This document shows, piece after piece, positions 41,258 to 51,654 of a stretch of 64,000 bases of DNA. The stretch covers positions 124,001-188,000 of the forward strand of contig JACEFZ010021792.1 in the NCBI GenBank assembly GCA_014155875.1, read 5' to 3'. The position numbers were made by a program, and so were the translations under genes. The notes under the pieces are model-generated. The model was not told the origin of the DNA and searched no databases. It saw nothing but the letters and a program-made list of their open reading frames with translations. This DNA comes from Cepaea nemoralis. Its lineage: Eukaryota; Mollusca; Gastropoda; Stylommatophora; Helicidae. Within the stretch, counting starts at the first letter, position 1, and the number at the start of each line of letters is the position of its first letter.

Positions 41258-41343
41258 TGCCTCTGCTGCTGTCATGTGTAAATTATCTATGACAATTACA
41301 TGCCTCTGCTGCTGTCATGTGTAAATTATCTATGACAATTACA
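41258..41343. repeat. 43-bp tandem duplication
   Basis: TGCCTCTGCTGCTGTCATGT … GACAATTACA occurs twice head to tail without visible difference (41258-41300, 41301-41343). The second unit ends where the terminal repeat of the next element starts. Confidence 0.95.
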
Positions 41344-42294
41344 TAAATAAACACACATAGTATTATTTGGCGCTCACAAGAGGAGAAGAAGGAAGTAGAG
41401 ACTAGAAGACGCACTAGACAACATATAATTTGAAAGCTTTCAAATGGCGACGGCGCCTCGCTGCATGAACAAGTGTACTTCGACGTACGACCAACAAGAC
41501 ACTCCAAAAATGCGTCTTCATTGGTCTCATAATTTATATAAAACCAGATTAGGTCAAATAACAAACACAAAGGTGCAATAAGGCAAATCAACTCATTGGA
41601 CAAATGACACCAATACTAAAGAACAAACATGTATCAATAACTACTAAGAAAGCACTTTACAACACAATCTTCCTACCAACTCTGTGCTACCAATGCCAAA
41701 CCTGGACAATGACAGAAAAAGAGAAAAGAAAAATCACAACAACAGAAATGAGGTTCCTGAGAAGAATACTCAACGTATCAAGAAGAGATAAGATCAGAAA
41801 TGAAGAAATCAGGACTAAAGTGGGGGTTAAAGCTGCTCTAGATTTTATTAGAAAGCAGCAAGTCAAATGGTTTGGCCATGCATGTAGGCTACCAGTCAAC
41901 AGCATGCCACAACAAGCAATGATGTACAGACCAGATGGAAACAGAGGAAGAGGCCGACCACGTAAACGTTGGACGGAGGGAATAACAGAATCCATGGGAA
42001 TGTCGATATACGAAGCCCATAACCGGGCACTCTCACGAAGTTTATACTTCACCTCGACACCGCAAGGTACAAGAGGAACATGATGAGATGAGATGAGACA
42101 AACACAAAAGTACAACGGACAGTAATGCTGTTGTCGAGTATATATGAACAAACATTTTAAAGAAGAGACAGGTTCGATCCCGGTCGGTAACTAAAGCTTT
42201 CAAATTTTATGTTGTCTAGTGCGTCCTCTAGTCTCTACTTCCTTCTTCTCCTTCTATGAGCGCCAAATAATATGTGTGTTTATTTATGTAATTG
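41336..42294. mobile_element. Inverted-terminal-repeat pair enclosing an RTE fragment
   Basis: CAATTACATAAATAAACACA … GAGAAGAAGGAAGTAGAGAC … GACAACATATAATTTGAAAG (41336 to about 41440) is the inverse of about 42195-42294, with few differences over 105 bp. Between them lies an RTE fragment with its GATGA tail. A related arm, in the orientation of the right arm, follows directly after the RTE tail at 55088. I cannot tell a DNA transposon that captured RTE sequence from two SINE-like copies inserted head to head. No clear TSD was seen. Confidence 0.7.
41585..42095 (+). pseudogene. RTE-like RT C-terminal fragment with GATGA tail
   Basis: An open frame of 159 codons (41604-42083) encodes TTKKALYNTIFLPTLCYQCQ, TTEMRFLRRILNVSRRDKIR, QQVKWFGHACRLP and NRGRGRPRKRWTEGITESMG. 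The stop is the TGA at the start of TGATGAGATGAGATGAGAC, so the coding region runs straight into the repeat tail. Upstream RT and nuclease are lost. The pieces at 6909-7082 and 13012-13125 are from this family. Confidence 0.8.
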
Positions 42295-43123
42295 ACTTAG
42301 AGGCCTCAGTGCCCAGTCAATAAGTCAGGTGCCGTCTCTACAATTAAAGTTGGCTGCAATGGATCTCCAACACTGTCTCGCCCCCTGACTGTACATTTTG
42401 TCAGATTGACGTTCGTCCATTGCTTGGTGTTATCTTCCCACCTGTATCGTTTCAAGACACTCACGCATTTTCATATCCCTCAGAATTTCATTTTATTCAG
42501 TGTTATTTCATCAATAGTCGAGTTCTCATAGGATAGTTCTCGCTTTGTATGTTCTCGTTTGGTGTGTTCTTGCTTTGTATGTTCTCCTTTTGTATCTTCT
42601 TTTTGTTTGTGTTTTTCGTTTTGTGTTGTCTCTTTTTGTGTGTTGTGTTTTGTGTGAGGACTTTTTATGTGCTCTCTGTTTCATCGAATACATTTTTAAA
42701 ACTCTTTTGTGCCACTTACATTCACAGGCTCTGAATTCAAAGGCTTTTGAGCTGATTTGTAAACAAGAAAATATGCATGCCCTTGGTACTATGCCTGTTT
42801 TTGTTCTGCCTGTTCCAATCCATACAGTTTTAATTGCTTTAATTTTTGCAGGGCAAATGTTTTTTTTTTTTTTTTTAAATATCTGTGATAACATTTAATT
42901 GGCAGCCAGCAGTGATAATCATCAGTTGTCCTGCCAACAGGACGTAGGTGTTCATGCTTACACACACGTCTCAGTCCATGGTGACCTTTTCAAGATCAAC
43001 GATCTCCACTTTATCTTGCATAGGCCACCCGCAGAGGCGTTTATCACAATGACACACAGGGACCTGGAACGTCATGGGGCGGCCCATGCCCCTGAAGAAC
43101 CTTGAGTCCTTAACTGATTAAGT
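42295..43123. other. Unassigned, with repeat X and a degenerate T-rich array
   Basis: About 42335-42440 matches repeat X at 25130-25250. From 42535 to 42650 TTCTCGTTTTGTATG-like units of about 17 bp repeat in degenerate form. A run of T lies at 42861-42877. ORFs here are low complexity. At 42900-43105 an open frame with no known motif runs to a TGA. Confidence 0.4.
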
Positions 43124-43350
43124 GCCATGGGTATGATTAATCGTCATTAAACGACTTCCCGTATTTTCCACGGGCTTATACATCGCCGAAATGTTGTCAT
43201 TGCGTTATAATACAACATTTCTGCTACCATATTAACAAATAATAAGTGATAATTGTAACAAACGCCTACTTCTCATTTTCCACCATCCATTTTTGTTTGG
43301 TCCAAACCTAATTATTGTTTGGCATCGAATTTGTTTATTAAAAAAAAACA
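43124..43350 (+). repeat. Repeat V, second copy
   Basis: Matches 16204-16402: GTGCCATGGG, CGACTTCCCGTATTTTCCA, CGAAATGTTGTCATTG, CATTTTTGTTTGGTCCAAAC, TTGTTTGGCAT. It ends in an A-run, in line with a retrotransposed element. Confidence 0.7.
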
Positions 43351-43374
43351 TTTGGTGTTTAGGGTCAACTCTGT

Positions 43375-43445
43375 GATGATATCCCCCCCAGCTACCGTCT
43401 CAGTCCGTCCAGCATTATTCCTCCCAGCTACCGTCTCAGTCTAAC
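43375..43445. repeat. Left remnant of the 36-bp minisatellite
   Basis: Two units of the array found at 51655-53405 (TCCTCCCAGCTACCGTCTCAGT). It stops at CTAAC, the target duplication of the LTR-like insertion. Joining 43445 to 51660 keeps the 36-bp register, so this is the same array. Confidence 0.9.
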
Positions 43446-43848
43446 TGTCACGAATTGGCAGCCTTTACTTCCCAGAACAATTTTCGGTTCACTTTTGATG
43501 GACCATGTAGAGGATCAACAGACGAACAAAACCGTTTTCTCTATATTCAAGGCTATACTGTCTTGCGTAAGCTTGCAAAACCTGCAAGTAAACAAACCAC
43601 CAGGAATGGCTTTCTAGTTGGGAAGTTAATTTGACACTAGTACCGGTCACCCCCAGAGGTTATCAATCCAGCCAGACAGGAGGGCAGACTCAGGGGACTG
43701 AATAGTAATTAAAACCAACCAGGCATGACGCAAGCAAACCTGGTTTACCAACAGAGTTGTAAACTGGCTGTTGACCATGAGAACCTAATTGTTCCCTTGA
43801 CATGACACCTGATAAGAATAGCTAGGAAATCGCCCAACCGCGATGGCT

Positions 43849-44296
43849 GACCCCATCTGGTAGAGACTAGAGGCGCAAGGTGTGAAATCACTGATAAGAC
43901 TCAGTGGGCTTATACTTGTCAGACCCACAGGTGTGAAGGCTAGTGTGCATGCAGGAAGAATTTTTATGACTGGACAGACTTGGAGTTAATTGCAATTAAC
44001 GTCAGGAGGAGATAAGAAGAATTTATGAATGGAATTCCTGGGAGATAAGTGTCTACTGCTAGGCTAGGTATAGACCCCATCTGGTAGAGACTAGAGGCGC
44101 AAGGTGTGAAATCACTGATAAGACTCAGTGGGCTTATAATTGTCAGACCCACAGGTGTGAAGGCTAGTGTGCATGCAGGAAGAATTTTTATGACTGGACA
44201 GACTTGGAGTTAATTGCAATTAACGTCAGGAGGAGATAAGAAGAATTTATGAATGGAATTCCTGGGAGATAAGTGTCTACTGCTAGGCTAGGTATA
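43849..44296 (+). repeat. 224-bp tandem duplication in the LTR U3 region
   Basis: GACCCCATCTGGTAGAGACT to CTGCTAGGCTAGGTATA occurs at 43849 and again from 44073, nearly identical (one TACTTGTC/TAATTGTC change seen). The second unit runs directly into the TATA box. Two upstream units before a TATA resemble duplicated enhancers of LTR promoters. A pair of 62-codon ORFs on the minus strand is just this repeat. Confidence 0.92.
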
Positions 44297-44300
44297 AAAA
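44291..44300 (+). promoter_or_regulatory. TATA box of the solo LTR
   Basis: GGTATAAAAA lies at the end of the second 224-bp unit. Transcription would start about 30 bp downstream, near 44320, almost exactly where the I-like retrotransposon has inserted. Confidence 0.6.
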
Positions 44301-44325
44301 CCCCTGCTAGACTTTTCCCCTTATA

Positions 44326-45408
44326 TTGACAAAACGTGGCGAACCAACCGCGGTAGTAATGGTTAAATACAACGGAACAACACTGCCAAACCAAATAAAA
44401 TACGTAGGAAGGCCTAAGCGCTTCGAAATGTATGTGCCACCTGTCAAACAATGTAGCAAGTGCCAAATCTATGGACACACCCTTAAATTTTGCAAGGAAA
44501 AGAACCCAAAATGCCGGTACTGCAGCAAAAGCCACTGGTATAGTGACTGTACAGAAGCGAAAAGGGATAAACACTACAAAGAAGTAAACCCAGCCAGACA
44601 GTGTGCTAACTGCAAGGGTAACCACAGTGCGAGATATAAGGGCTGCCCTGAATATAAACTAACAGAGACGGCATGGAGAGAGTCAGTCCTTACACAAACC
44701 CCGATGAGGGTCGCAAGGTGGAGACAAGAAAACGCACGCAAAGAACCAGATACAAGATCAGAAATAAGAATATTGCAATCCGAAATGAATAATATGAAGA
44801 ACAAGATAGCAGACAAGGACGTAGGAAGAGACAGTACACAAGACAAGGAAGAGACAGAAAACAACGAACTAAAGAAAGTTATAAGACGAATGGAAGAAGC
44901 TGAAAAAAGCATGCTAACCATGAAAAAACAACTTGAAGACGCAGTAACACACACGCGAAAAATAACCCAAGAGCTGGAGGCAGCCAAAACACAGCTGAAA
45001 AACCAGTTAAAAGAGAACCAAACAGCCAATGAAAAGATAAAAGAATTAGCCAAAAAGATGGAGGTAACCAGACGAGAATTTAGTAACCAGACGAATGAAA
45101 ACCACACGGCCACAGAACAGATGAAAGTAAAACTACGCGACATCGAACTATCAAACACAGAGGTAGAAAAAAGGACGCAACCACTAGGCCATGACCTTAA
45201 AAAATTGAAGCAACAGACTGATAGAGAAATCAAAATGATTAAACAAGCAGTGGAAAATATGATAAACAAAGAGGAGTTCACACGAATACTACCAGCATTA
45301 ATGGAGAAAGCGAAGAAGGGCCCGATCATACTTCAGGAATACACTGAACTAGCAAACAAGATGTTACAGGAGACAAGCGAGGAAGACAGCGAAACATCGG
45401 AGAACTGA
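44326..45408 (+). CDS. ORF1 (gag-like) protein, N-terminally truncated
   Basis: The frame opens at a TTG codon without a proper ATG, because the insertion starts inside ORF1; a TAG lies at 44308-44310 in the target. Early residues GEPTAVVMVKYNGTTLPNQI are the end of the usual RNA-binding region. Zinc knuckles follow: CSKCQIYGHTLKFC, CRYCSKSHWYSDC and CANCKGNHSARYKGC. The remaining 230 residues are charged and probably coiled coil (KKQLEDAVTHTRKITQELEA and similar), unusually long for an I-type ORF1. The protein would coat element RNA. In this copy translation would need a start inside the frame. Confidence 0.85.
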   Translation: MTKRGEPTAVVMVKYNGTTLPNQIKYVGRPKRFEMYVPPVKQCSKCQIYGHTLKFCKEKNPKCRYCSKSHWYSDCTEAKRDKHYKEVNPARQCANCKGNHSARYKGCPEYKLTETAWRESVLTQTPMRVARWRQENARKEPDTRSEIRILQSEMNNMKNKIADKDVGRDSTQDKEETENNELKKVIRRMEEAEKSMLTMKKQLEDAVTHTRKITQELEAAKTQLKNQLKENQTANEKIKELAKKMEVTRREFSNQTNENHTATEQMKVKLRDIELSNTEVEKRTQPLGHDLKKLKQQTDREIKMIKQAVENMINKEEFTRILPALMEKAKKGPIILQEYTELANKMLQETSEEDSETSEN

Positions 45409-45449
45409 AGAGAACAATAACCAATCAAAAACAGAAATACAACACGACC

Positions 45450-48400
45450 ATGGAAAAAAACAACATTAGAATAGTACAATGGAACTGCAGAGGCATGAAA
45501 AAAAACCTCCCCAGCACCATGGAACAACTAGGGAGGGAAAATAGTATCTATGCCCTGCAGGAAACATTCTTGAAACCAAAGGACAGCTACAAATGCAAAG
45601 GCTTTAAGATACTCAGGAACGACAGGACAGAAACAACAGGAGGAGGAGTCGCCCTACTCATACAAGACAATCTACAAATATTAGAAAATGGAACATTCAG
45701 GACAACCAACTTCGAGGGAATCACAGCGGAGATTGCGAGTAAACCCAACAACCTAACCATAATTAACGTATACTGCCCTAAAGGAAAAATAGAAGAAGAA
45801 GACCTAATAGAGATAAAGAACAGAATCAAAACATCAACAATAATAGTCGGCGACTTCAACTGTTGCCACCCAGTGTGGGGTGGATCAAGAAACAGCGTAG
45901 CGGGAACAAAATTGATCGAATTTATAGACAGTAACCAGCTAACAGTGCTAAATGACGGGTCGATGACACGAATAGACCCCAACCCGAGAAGATACGACAC
46001 AGCAATCGACGTAACAATAGTAACAACGGGCCTAACAAGGAGCCATTGGGAAGTAAAAGAAGACACCAACAGCGATCACCTACCGATAATCATCGACACA
46101 AACACGAGAGCACAGAAGAGTAAGGAAAGTAATAAACCGACCTTTCACTTCAAGAACGCGAAATGGGAGCAGTTTAGAGAAGAACTGGAGGGGATGGAGA
46201 TAGAACAGACAGAAGGTGAAGATATAGACAAATACACAGAAAGAATCACTAACAACATCCTACAGGCCGCGGTAAAACACATCCCCAATAGAAATATGCC
46301 TGCATACCTGACAGCGGCCACACAGAGAACGCGAACAACAGGAAAACAATGGAACAAACAACCAGCTGGTTGGTGGAACCAGAGCTGCACAGAGGCGCTG
46401 GAAAAAAGAAAGAAGGCGCTCCAACAATACAGAAGAATGAGGACAGACGAAAACTACAACGAATACAAAATTCAGAGGAATGAAGCCAACAGACTGATAA
46501 CCAAAGCCAAAGAAACAGCATGGAAAACGTACTGCCAGAAATTGTCACCAGACACACCCACAAAAGAAGTATGGGAGCAAATAAAAGCTATACAAAGAAA
46601 CCAAACAAACAGCAATATTCCAACAATAAAAATACCAACACTAGCAGTAACAGACAAAGAAAAAGCAGACGCGTTCGGCAAATACTTCTACGAAGTCTGC
46701 TCCAACATGTCACTAGGAGAGCAGGAAAAACAAAGACGAGAAAAATACGCTGAAGAGGTGGAAGAACTGCAACAAGAAATAGAGGACTTCTACATGGACG
46801 CAGACATAACGACTGACGAAGTAATATCAGCAATCAAGGAAAAGGACGACACAGCAGCAGGGTCAGACATCCTAAACTATACAATACTGAAAAGGATACC
46901 AAGAAAAACAATAGAGACAATAACAGCTCTATACAACAAAGTGTGGCACACGGGACAAATACCAGCACAATGGAAGAAGGCGACAGTTATACCAGTCAAA
47001 AAGCAGTTCAAGAACTCACAAAGAATCGACTCATACAGACCAATATCCCTGACATCACACCTCGGAAAAATTATGGAAACAGTCATCAATAAAAGAATCA
47101 CACACCACCTGGAGAAAAACGGACTAATTAGCGACACACAGTCAGGGTTTAGAGCCAACCGAAGCGCAATTGACCAAATAATTAAGCTAGAAAACCACGT
47201 AAAGAGGGCATTCAAAAAAGGAGAGAAAACGATAGCAGTATTTTTAGATCTGGCTAAAGCATATGACCAATGCTGGAGACAAGCAGCTCTGATCAAAATC
47301 AACAAAATAGGGATAATAGGCAGGACATATCGATATATCGAAAACTTCCTACAGAACAGAAGCTTCACCGTACGAATAAAAAACGAGGAATCCAGAACCT
47401 ATGAGCAAGAAAACGGAATACCACAGGGATCGGTAATATCACCAACAATATTCACAATATTAGTAAATGACCTAGATGAAGAAAAACTAGAAGACAGGAT
47501 AGGGATATCGCAATTCGCCGACGACTGTGCAATATGGAGAAGCGGAAGACACATAAAAACCACAAGAGACCGACTACAACGGCAACTAAACAGAATTGCC
47601 AAATGGATGGAAAAATGGGGCTTCCAGATCAACACAGACAAAACGGTCAGTATGATATTCAACGCGAAAAGAAAACGAAACTACACGGACGGGGACATCA
47701 AGATCCAAGGGAAGAATATAAAGAGAACAAAAAACACAAGATTCCTCGGGATGACACTAGACGAACAACTAAGTTGGAGAAAACATATAGACCAGACAGT
47801 CGAAAAAGGCAAAAAGACAATAAATATTCTAAGAGTAATTAAAGGCAGTGGATGGGGAGCCCATACAAAAACGATGCTAATGCTATACAAATCTCTGATC
47901 AGAGGAAGAATAGAATACGGAAGCATAGTATACGACGCTGCACCGGAACACAACAAACGAAGACTGGACTCAATACAGAACCAAGCGCTGGGCATTATCC
48001 TAGGAACAGGCAAGCAAACACCAAGGGAAGCCCTAGAGGTAGCACTAGGAGTACTTCCACTACAACTGAGAAGAAAGCAATTAGTGTACAACTACTGGAT
48101 GAAGGCTGCGAAGGATACAAGACACCCTGCGTTCAGTGCATTCGAAGAAAACAGAAGCAAATGGGGAGGAATACCCATACAAAAGACACAAACACCAGCA
48201 GGATGGACAGCGGCACAAGAGATGAACGCGGACGAGAAACTAGCGAGGGCACTGGCACGAACGAAAGTTCACAGACAAACAACACCCCAATGGGAGCTAG
48301 AACTACCATTGACGGATACGACACTCGCGAGCATAATTAGTAAATCAACAGAGGACAGGGAAGCCAAAGACATAGCGGAGGAATACATAGGACAAATAAG

Positions 48401-49241
48401 CACGGACAACCTCACTATCTACACAGACGGGTCAAAGAACGAGAATGGGGAGGTAGGGGCAGGAGTAGTAGTACCATACCGGAACATCCAAAAGGAGTAC
48501 AAAATAACAGACAATACATCGGTATACACGGCAGAACTAGTAGGTATTATGAAAGGACTAGAAATAGCAACAGAGAACCCCCCTATAAAACTAACTATAC
48601 TGACGGACTCACTATCTGCAGTACAAGCGCTAGGCAACCATTCTAAAGTGAACAGACAAGACCTGAAAGAGAAAATACTAACACTAACAACAAAACTAAG
48701 AAGTATGGGATGCCAGGTCACAATTGTATGGATACCAGCACACAGAGGGATAACTGGCAATGAGAGGGCAGACAGGGCCGCAAAACGCGGGACAAGCAGC
48801 CAGAATATAGTAAACACAGGACTCGGCATTCTGGAGGCAAAAAGCATTATCAAACAACAAGTAATCGACAAATGGAAACAACAATGGAGAGACAGCAATA
48901 AAGGACGACACGCCTACCACATGCTCAGAGAACCAAGTTTGAAAAGTCAAGTGAAAGACAACACAAAAATACCAACGTACAAGAAACTATGGAGATTGAG
49001 AATCGGGAACTGGAAAGATAAAATCACCCGACCACTTTGCATTGACTGCCTGGAGGAAAACACTATAGAACACTACCTACTATCGTGCACAGCCTATGCC
49101 CAGGAACGCAGGGACCTAGTAGAATACTTCCAAACAAGAAACACGACGATGACGATGAAGGAATGCCTACAGGTGGAAGGCGACAAAGAAGTACAAAAGC
49201 TTACAAAACAATTCATTGCAAGAACAGGGAAAGAAATATAA
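45450..49241 (+). CDS. ORF2: endonuclease, reverse transcriptase, RNase H
   Basis: A complete 1263-codon frame with ATG 42 bases after the ORF1 stop. Residues about 4-225 are an APE-type endonuclease (VQWNCRG, ALQETFL, VGDFNCCHPVWGG, NSDHLP). Residues about 480-760 are RT (SYRPISLTSHLGKIME, SGFRANRSAIDQI, FLDLAKAYDQCW, GIPQGSVISP, FADD at 689-692). RNase H lies at about 985-1110, with TDGS (D993), AELVGIMKGLE, LTDSLSA and HRGITGNERADRAAK. A C-terminal C-x2-C-x7-H-x4-C motif (CIDCLEENTIEHYLLSC) ends the protein. All catalytic residues I can check are present, so the enzyme could be active. Codon use is strongly A-ending. Confidence 0.95.
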   Translation: MEKNNIRIVQWNCRGMKKNLPSTMEQLGRENSIYALQETFLKPKDSYKCKGFKILRNDRTETTGGGVALLIQDNLQILENGTFRTTNFEGITAEIASKPNNLTIINVYCPKGKIEEEDLIEIKNRIKTSTIIVGDFNCCHPVWGGSRNSVAGTKLIEFIDSNQLTVLNDGSMTRIDPNPRRYDTAIDVTIVTTGLTRSHWEVKEDTNSDHLPIIIDTNTRAQKSKESNKPTFHFKNAKWEQFREELEGMEIEQTEGEDIDKYTERITNNILQAAVKHIPNRNMPAYLTAATQRTRTTGKQWNKQPAGWWNQSCTEALEKRKKALQQYRRMRTDENYNEYKIQRNEANRLITKAKETAWKTYCQKLSPDTPTKEVWEQIKAIQRNQTNSNIPTIKIPTLAVTDKEKADAFGKYFYEVCSNMSLGEQEKQRREKYAEEVEELQQEIEDFYMDADITTDEVISAIKEKDDTAAGSDILNYTILKRIPRKTIETITALYNKVWHTGQIPAQWKKATVIPVKKQFKNSQRIDSYRPISLTSHLGKIMETVINKRITHHLEKNGLISDTQSGFRANRSAIDQIIKLENHVKRAFKKGEKTIAVFLDLAKAYDQCWRQAALIKINKIGIIGRTYRYIENFLQNRSFTVRIKNEESRTYEQENGIPQGSVISPTIFTILVNDLDEEKLEDRIGISQFADDCAIWRSGRHIKTTRDRLQRQLNRIAKWMEKWGFQINTDKTVSMIFNAKRKRNYTDGDIKIQGKNIKRTKNTRFLGMTLDEQLSWRKHIDQTVEKGKKTINILRVIKGSGWGAHTKTMLMLYKSLIRGRIEYGSIVYDAAPEHNKRRLDSIQNQALGIILGTGKQTPREALEVALGVLPLQLRRKQLVYNYWMKAAKDTRHPAFSAFEENRSKWGGIPIQKTQTPAGWTAAQEMNADEKLARALARTKVHRQTTPQWELELPLTDTTLASIISKSTEDREAKDIAEEYIGQISTDNLTIYTDGSKNENGEVGAGVVVPYRNIQKEYKITDNTSVYTAELVGIMKGLEIATENPPIKLTILTDSLSAVQALGNHSKVNRQDLKEKILTLTTKLRSMGCQVTIVWIPAHRGITGNERADRAAKRGTSSQNIVNTGLGILEAKSIIKQQVIDKWKQQWRDSNKGRHAYHMLREPSLKSQVKDNTKIPTYKKLWRLRIGNWKDKITRPLCIDCLEENTIEHYLLSCTAYAQERRDLVEYFQTRNTTMTMKECLQVEGDKEVQKLTKQFIARTGKEI

Positions 49242-49958
49242 CCAACATAAAATAAAGCCAACAGCAAAATAAAAATACAGTGAGGAAAAACTCGACCACA
49301 CGAAAACCAGACAATAGGAAATATATAGGGGATGCATTAAAACTCTCAAATGGCGAACAATAGAGAGACGAAACGACCCTCTTCGACGCGGGAGACAAGG
49401 AGAAGGGGGGAAATTGCCCCAACGATGGAGAAGACGATGGGAAACCCCCCTGACGATGGATAAGAGGGACGTGCAAGGAAACCCCTCCGGCGCGGGACAA
49501 GAGGAGACCGTAGGAAACCTCCCCAACGATGGACAAGAGAGACGATACAATCCGACCCCTATGCTTGACAAAAAACCGTTGAACCAAGACCCAAGAAAAC
49601 AAGCCCAGACGATAACAGGCGCCCCCCCCCCTCCCCAGGACAAGCCCAAGAAAACAGATGAAAAAAGACAGCCCCTCCCCACCCCCCAAGGTCAGCTCCG
49701 GAAAAGAAGACATCAAACGAGAGGGATGGGCAAACCGATAATGATAGCAGACACACCAGCAACAACGTCAAAAGCAAAAAGGATGGCAAAAAAGAGGGAC
49801 TCGGCCAGATAGGCAGTAATAGAAGCTGTCTAACGCACAAAGACCATAAAACCTATACCGCACTATGAACCACCACAACTATAACCAACGTCATTGAGAC
49901 GGGTTGAACGAGGTGGAAAGTTTCTTTTTTTTTCGACAAATCGGAATCGGAATCGGAA
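49242..49958 (+). other. 3' UTR and (TCGGAA)n tail of the I-like element
   Basis: About 700 non-coding bases with a run of GACGATGGA and GCGGGACAAGAGGAGA phrases repeated with variation between 49380 and 49540, then C-rich sequence, and finally TCGGAATCGGAATCGGAA at the end. Long ORFs on both strands in this GC-richer part overlap each other and carry no motif. The terminal repeat is probably used for slippage during target-primed synthesis. Confidence 0.75.
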
Positions 49959-49967
49959 TTTCCCCTT

Positions 49968-51654
49968 TAGATTAAGTCTGACTTCAGAACAGGTAGGAAC
50001 TATCTCAATGTCTGTAGTCATACGCATGATTATTATGTTAGATTTCACTACAAAAGTTAATTTCTTAGTTACTGATTTTCAGTCTATATCTGATCTAGGT
50101 TATTGCAAGAACTATCATTGTCATAGATTACTTGAGTGTTCTTTCTAAGTTCTGTGTTCAATATCATATTGCTTTAAAGTGTTATTCTTCTGAGAAATAG
50201 AGCCTTATGTGAGACAGATCTTGTCTGGGTATACTTTTAGGTGTCTTGGTAGATGCTTGTCATTTCTTTGTACACTATCCTAGTTGCTTTTTGGTGTGTG
50301 CATTTGTTGTACAGAATATAGTCAACTGACTATTTATTTAATTCTTACAACAGCAGTAACTAACTAGTGCATTATGCTATGATGTTAAAGTATCATAATA
50401 TGTCTAGTTTAATCAATATGTTTATGTGTATTGGATGTTTGATATATTGATTTGTCATATGCAAACCTACCAATATGAAGTGTTATGCTATTGTCTGCGC
50501 ATTGGCACATTGGCCAATGATTGTGTTGGAAGCAGAGGTGTAATGGTACAGACATTACCCACAATTGGTAGTATAGGGTATATGGTGCTAAACTTTCTCA
50601 GTGTATTGTGGGCGTGCGTCCACGGTAATGCATGGAAACCTGGCACAGCTACTGGTCACGGCTTGTAAGCCCGGATGATCAGGCATTATTATAATACCCT
50701 TACCGACCCTGTGAGCTGCTAAACTAACATTGGACGGAGCGGCTGTACGACACAGAATTTCTGTATTAGCGACATGGACATGGGGCGGCAGAAATGTAAT
50801 CATTACAGGCGTGTGAGACAATTGAAAAGCCCGTCCCAGACTAAAGACAGTAGGGAGAAGGAGGATGGTGAACACAGTAGAGCTGGAAGATAAACTTGGC
50901 CAGACTGGTCATTGTATATGTTTGTGTTATGATATGTTTTAATTAGGATTGCGCTGATGTAGAACTGATATAACACATTCTTGACTTTCTTTCAAGCTCT
51001 CACAAGGAGCACCTATGTTATAGATCTCAAGACTAGAGTTAATGACTAGGTAGAGCTCAGGACTGACAGATCGTCAGAATACCGGCAAGCTGTTTCTTTT
51101 GTGTGAGTCTACTGGAGAGTGGGGATCTGGACCACAGATCCAGATAGATCGAGTAACAAGTAAAGTTACGTAATGTTTGTCATCAATATCAATATGTATA
51201 TGATTTCATCATCCTCATATTGACAATCATCCTATGTCTATTGTTATGATTAGCAAATAAATGTTGTAGTATTGTAACTCATAGTTCTGTCGTTATATTT
51301 TAATTCCAATTGTGCATACGTGTTGTGTGTGTACATTGGTGGGGGTTCACTTACACACCAAGGAAAGGAGCAGTCAGGGAGAAAACCTGTACTGAGATAG
51401 TCGTCTATACTAATATATTTAGACTTAAAACATCTATCTTAAGCTAACCTTCTCTTTCCTATACCTTGGCGAATATTCAGCACAGTTCATTTCATTTTGT
51501 AACGAGCCACTTGGAGCTGTACGTTGGATATTCATGGGCTTAATCTGTAGTTCAGCCATATAGATTTTGTCCCTAGTCAGTTTCTGACTATTAGGGGTTG
51601 CTCGCCAGTGAATAATACTTTCATCTAGCCGGTGGGGCACCCCGACTTATGACA
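49968..51654 (+). other. Right part of the solo LTR (R-U5 side)
   Basis: Sequence after the second TTTCCCCTT continues the LTR: TAGATTAAGTCTGACTTCAG through AGCAAATAAATGTTG (polyadenylation signal at about 51257) to CCGACTTATGACA. No supported ORF. The phrase TTTGTAACGAGCCA near 51498 is similar to TTATAACGAGCCAT in the LTR at 19358, which may reflect related families. Confidence 0.65.

Larger units (their letters stand above)
44323..49958 (+). mobile_element. I-like non-LTR retrotransposon, 5'-truncated, ORF2 intact
   Basis: TTTCCCCTT occurs at 44314-44322 and 49959-49967, a 9-bp target duplication. The 5.6 kb between starts inside ORF1 and ends with a (TCGGAA)n tail at about 49940-49958. 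ORF1 lacks its N-terminus; ORF2 is open for 1263 codons with endonuclease, RT, RNase H and C-terminal zinc motif. The coding strand is very A-rich, unlike the flanks. RNase H after RT, CCHC knuckles in ORF1 and a short repeat tail fit the I superfamily (Nimb-like). Intact ORF2 and clean TSDs mean a young insertion. Confidence 0.95.

Noticed and set aside
42170..42192. GGTTCGATCCCGG as a tRNA-gene B-box
   Set aside because: The motif is perfect, but no A-box or cloverleaf could be formed upstream; probably chance or a SINE scrap.
44574..45329. 251-codon minus-strand ORF opposite ORF1 of the I-like element
   Set aside because: A shadow caused by the A-rich coding strand; several such shadows also lie opposite ORF2.
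49167..49840. Long cysteine/serine-rich and glycine-rich ORFs on both strands in the 3' UTR
   Set aside because: Both strands are open because of GC-rich tandem phrases; none has a motif.
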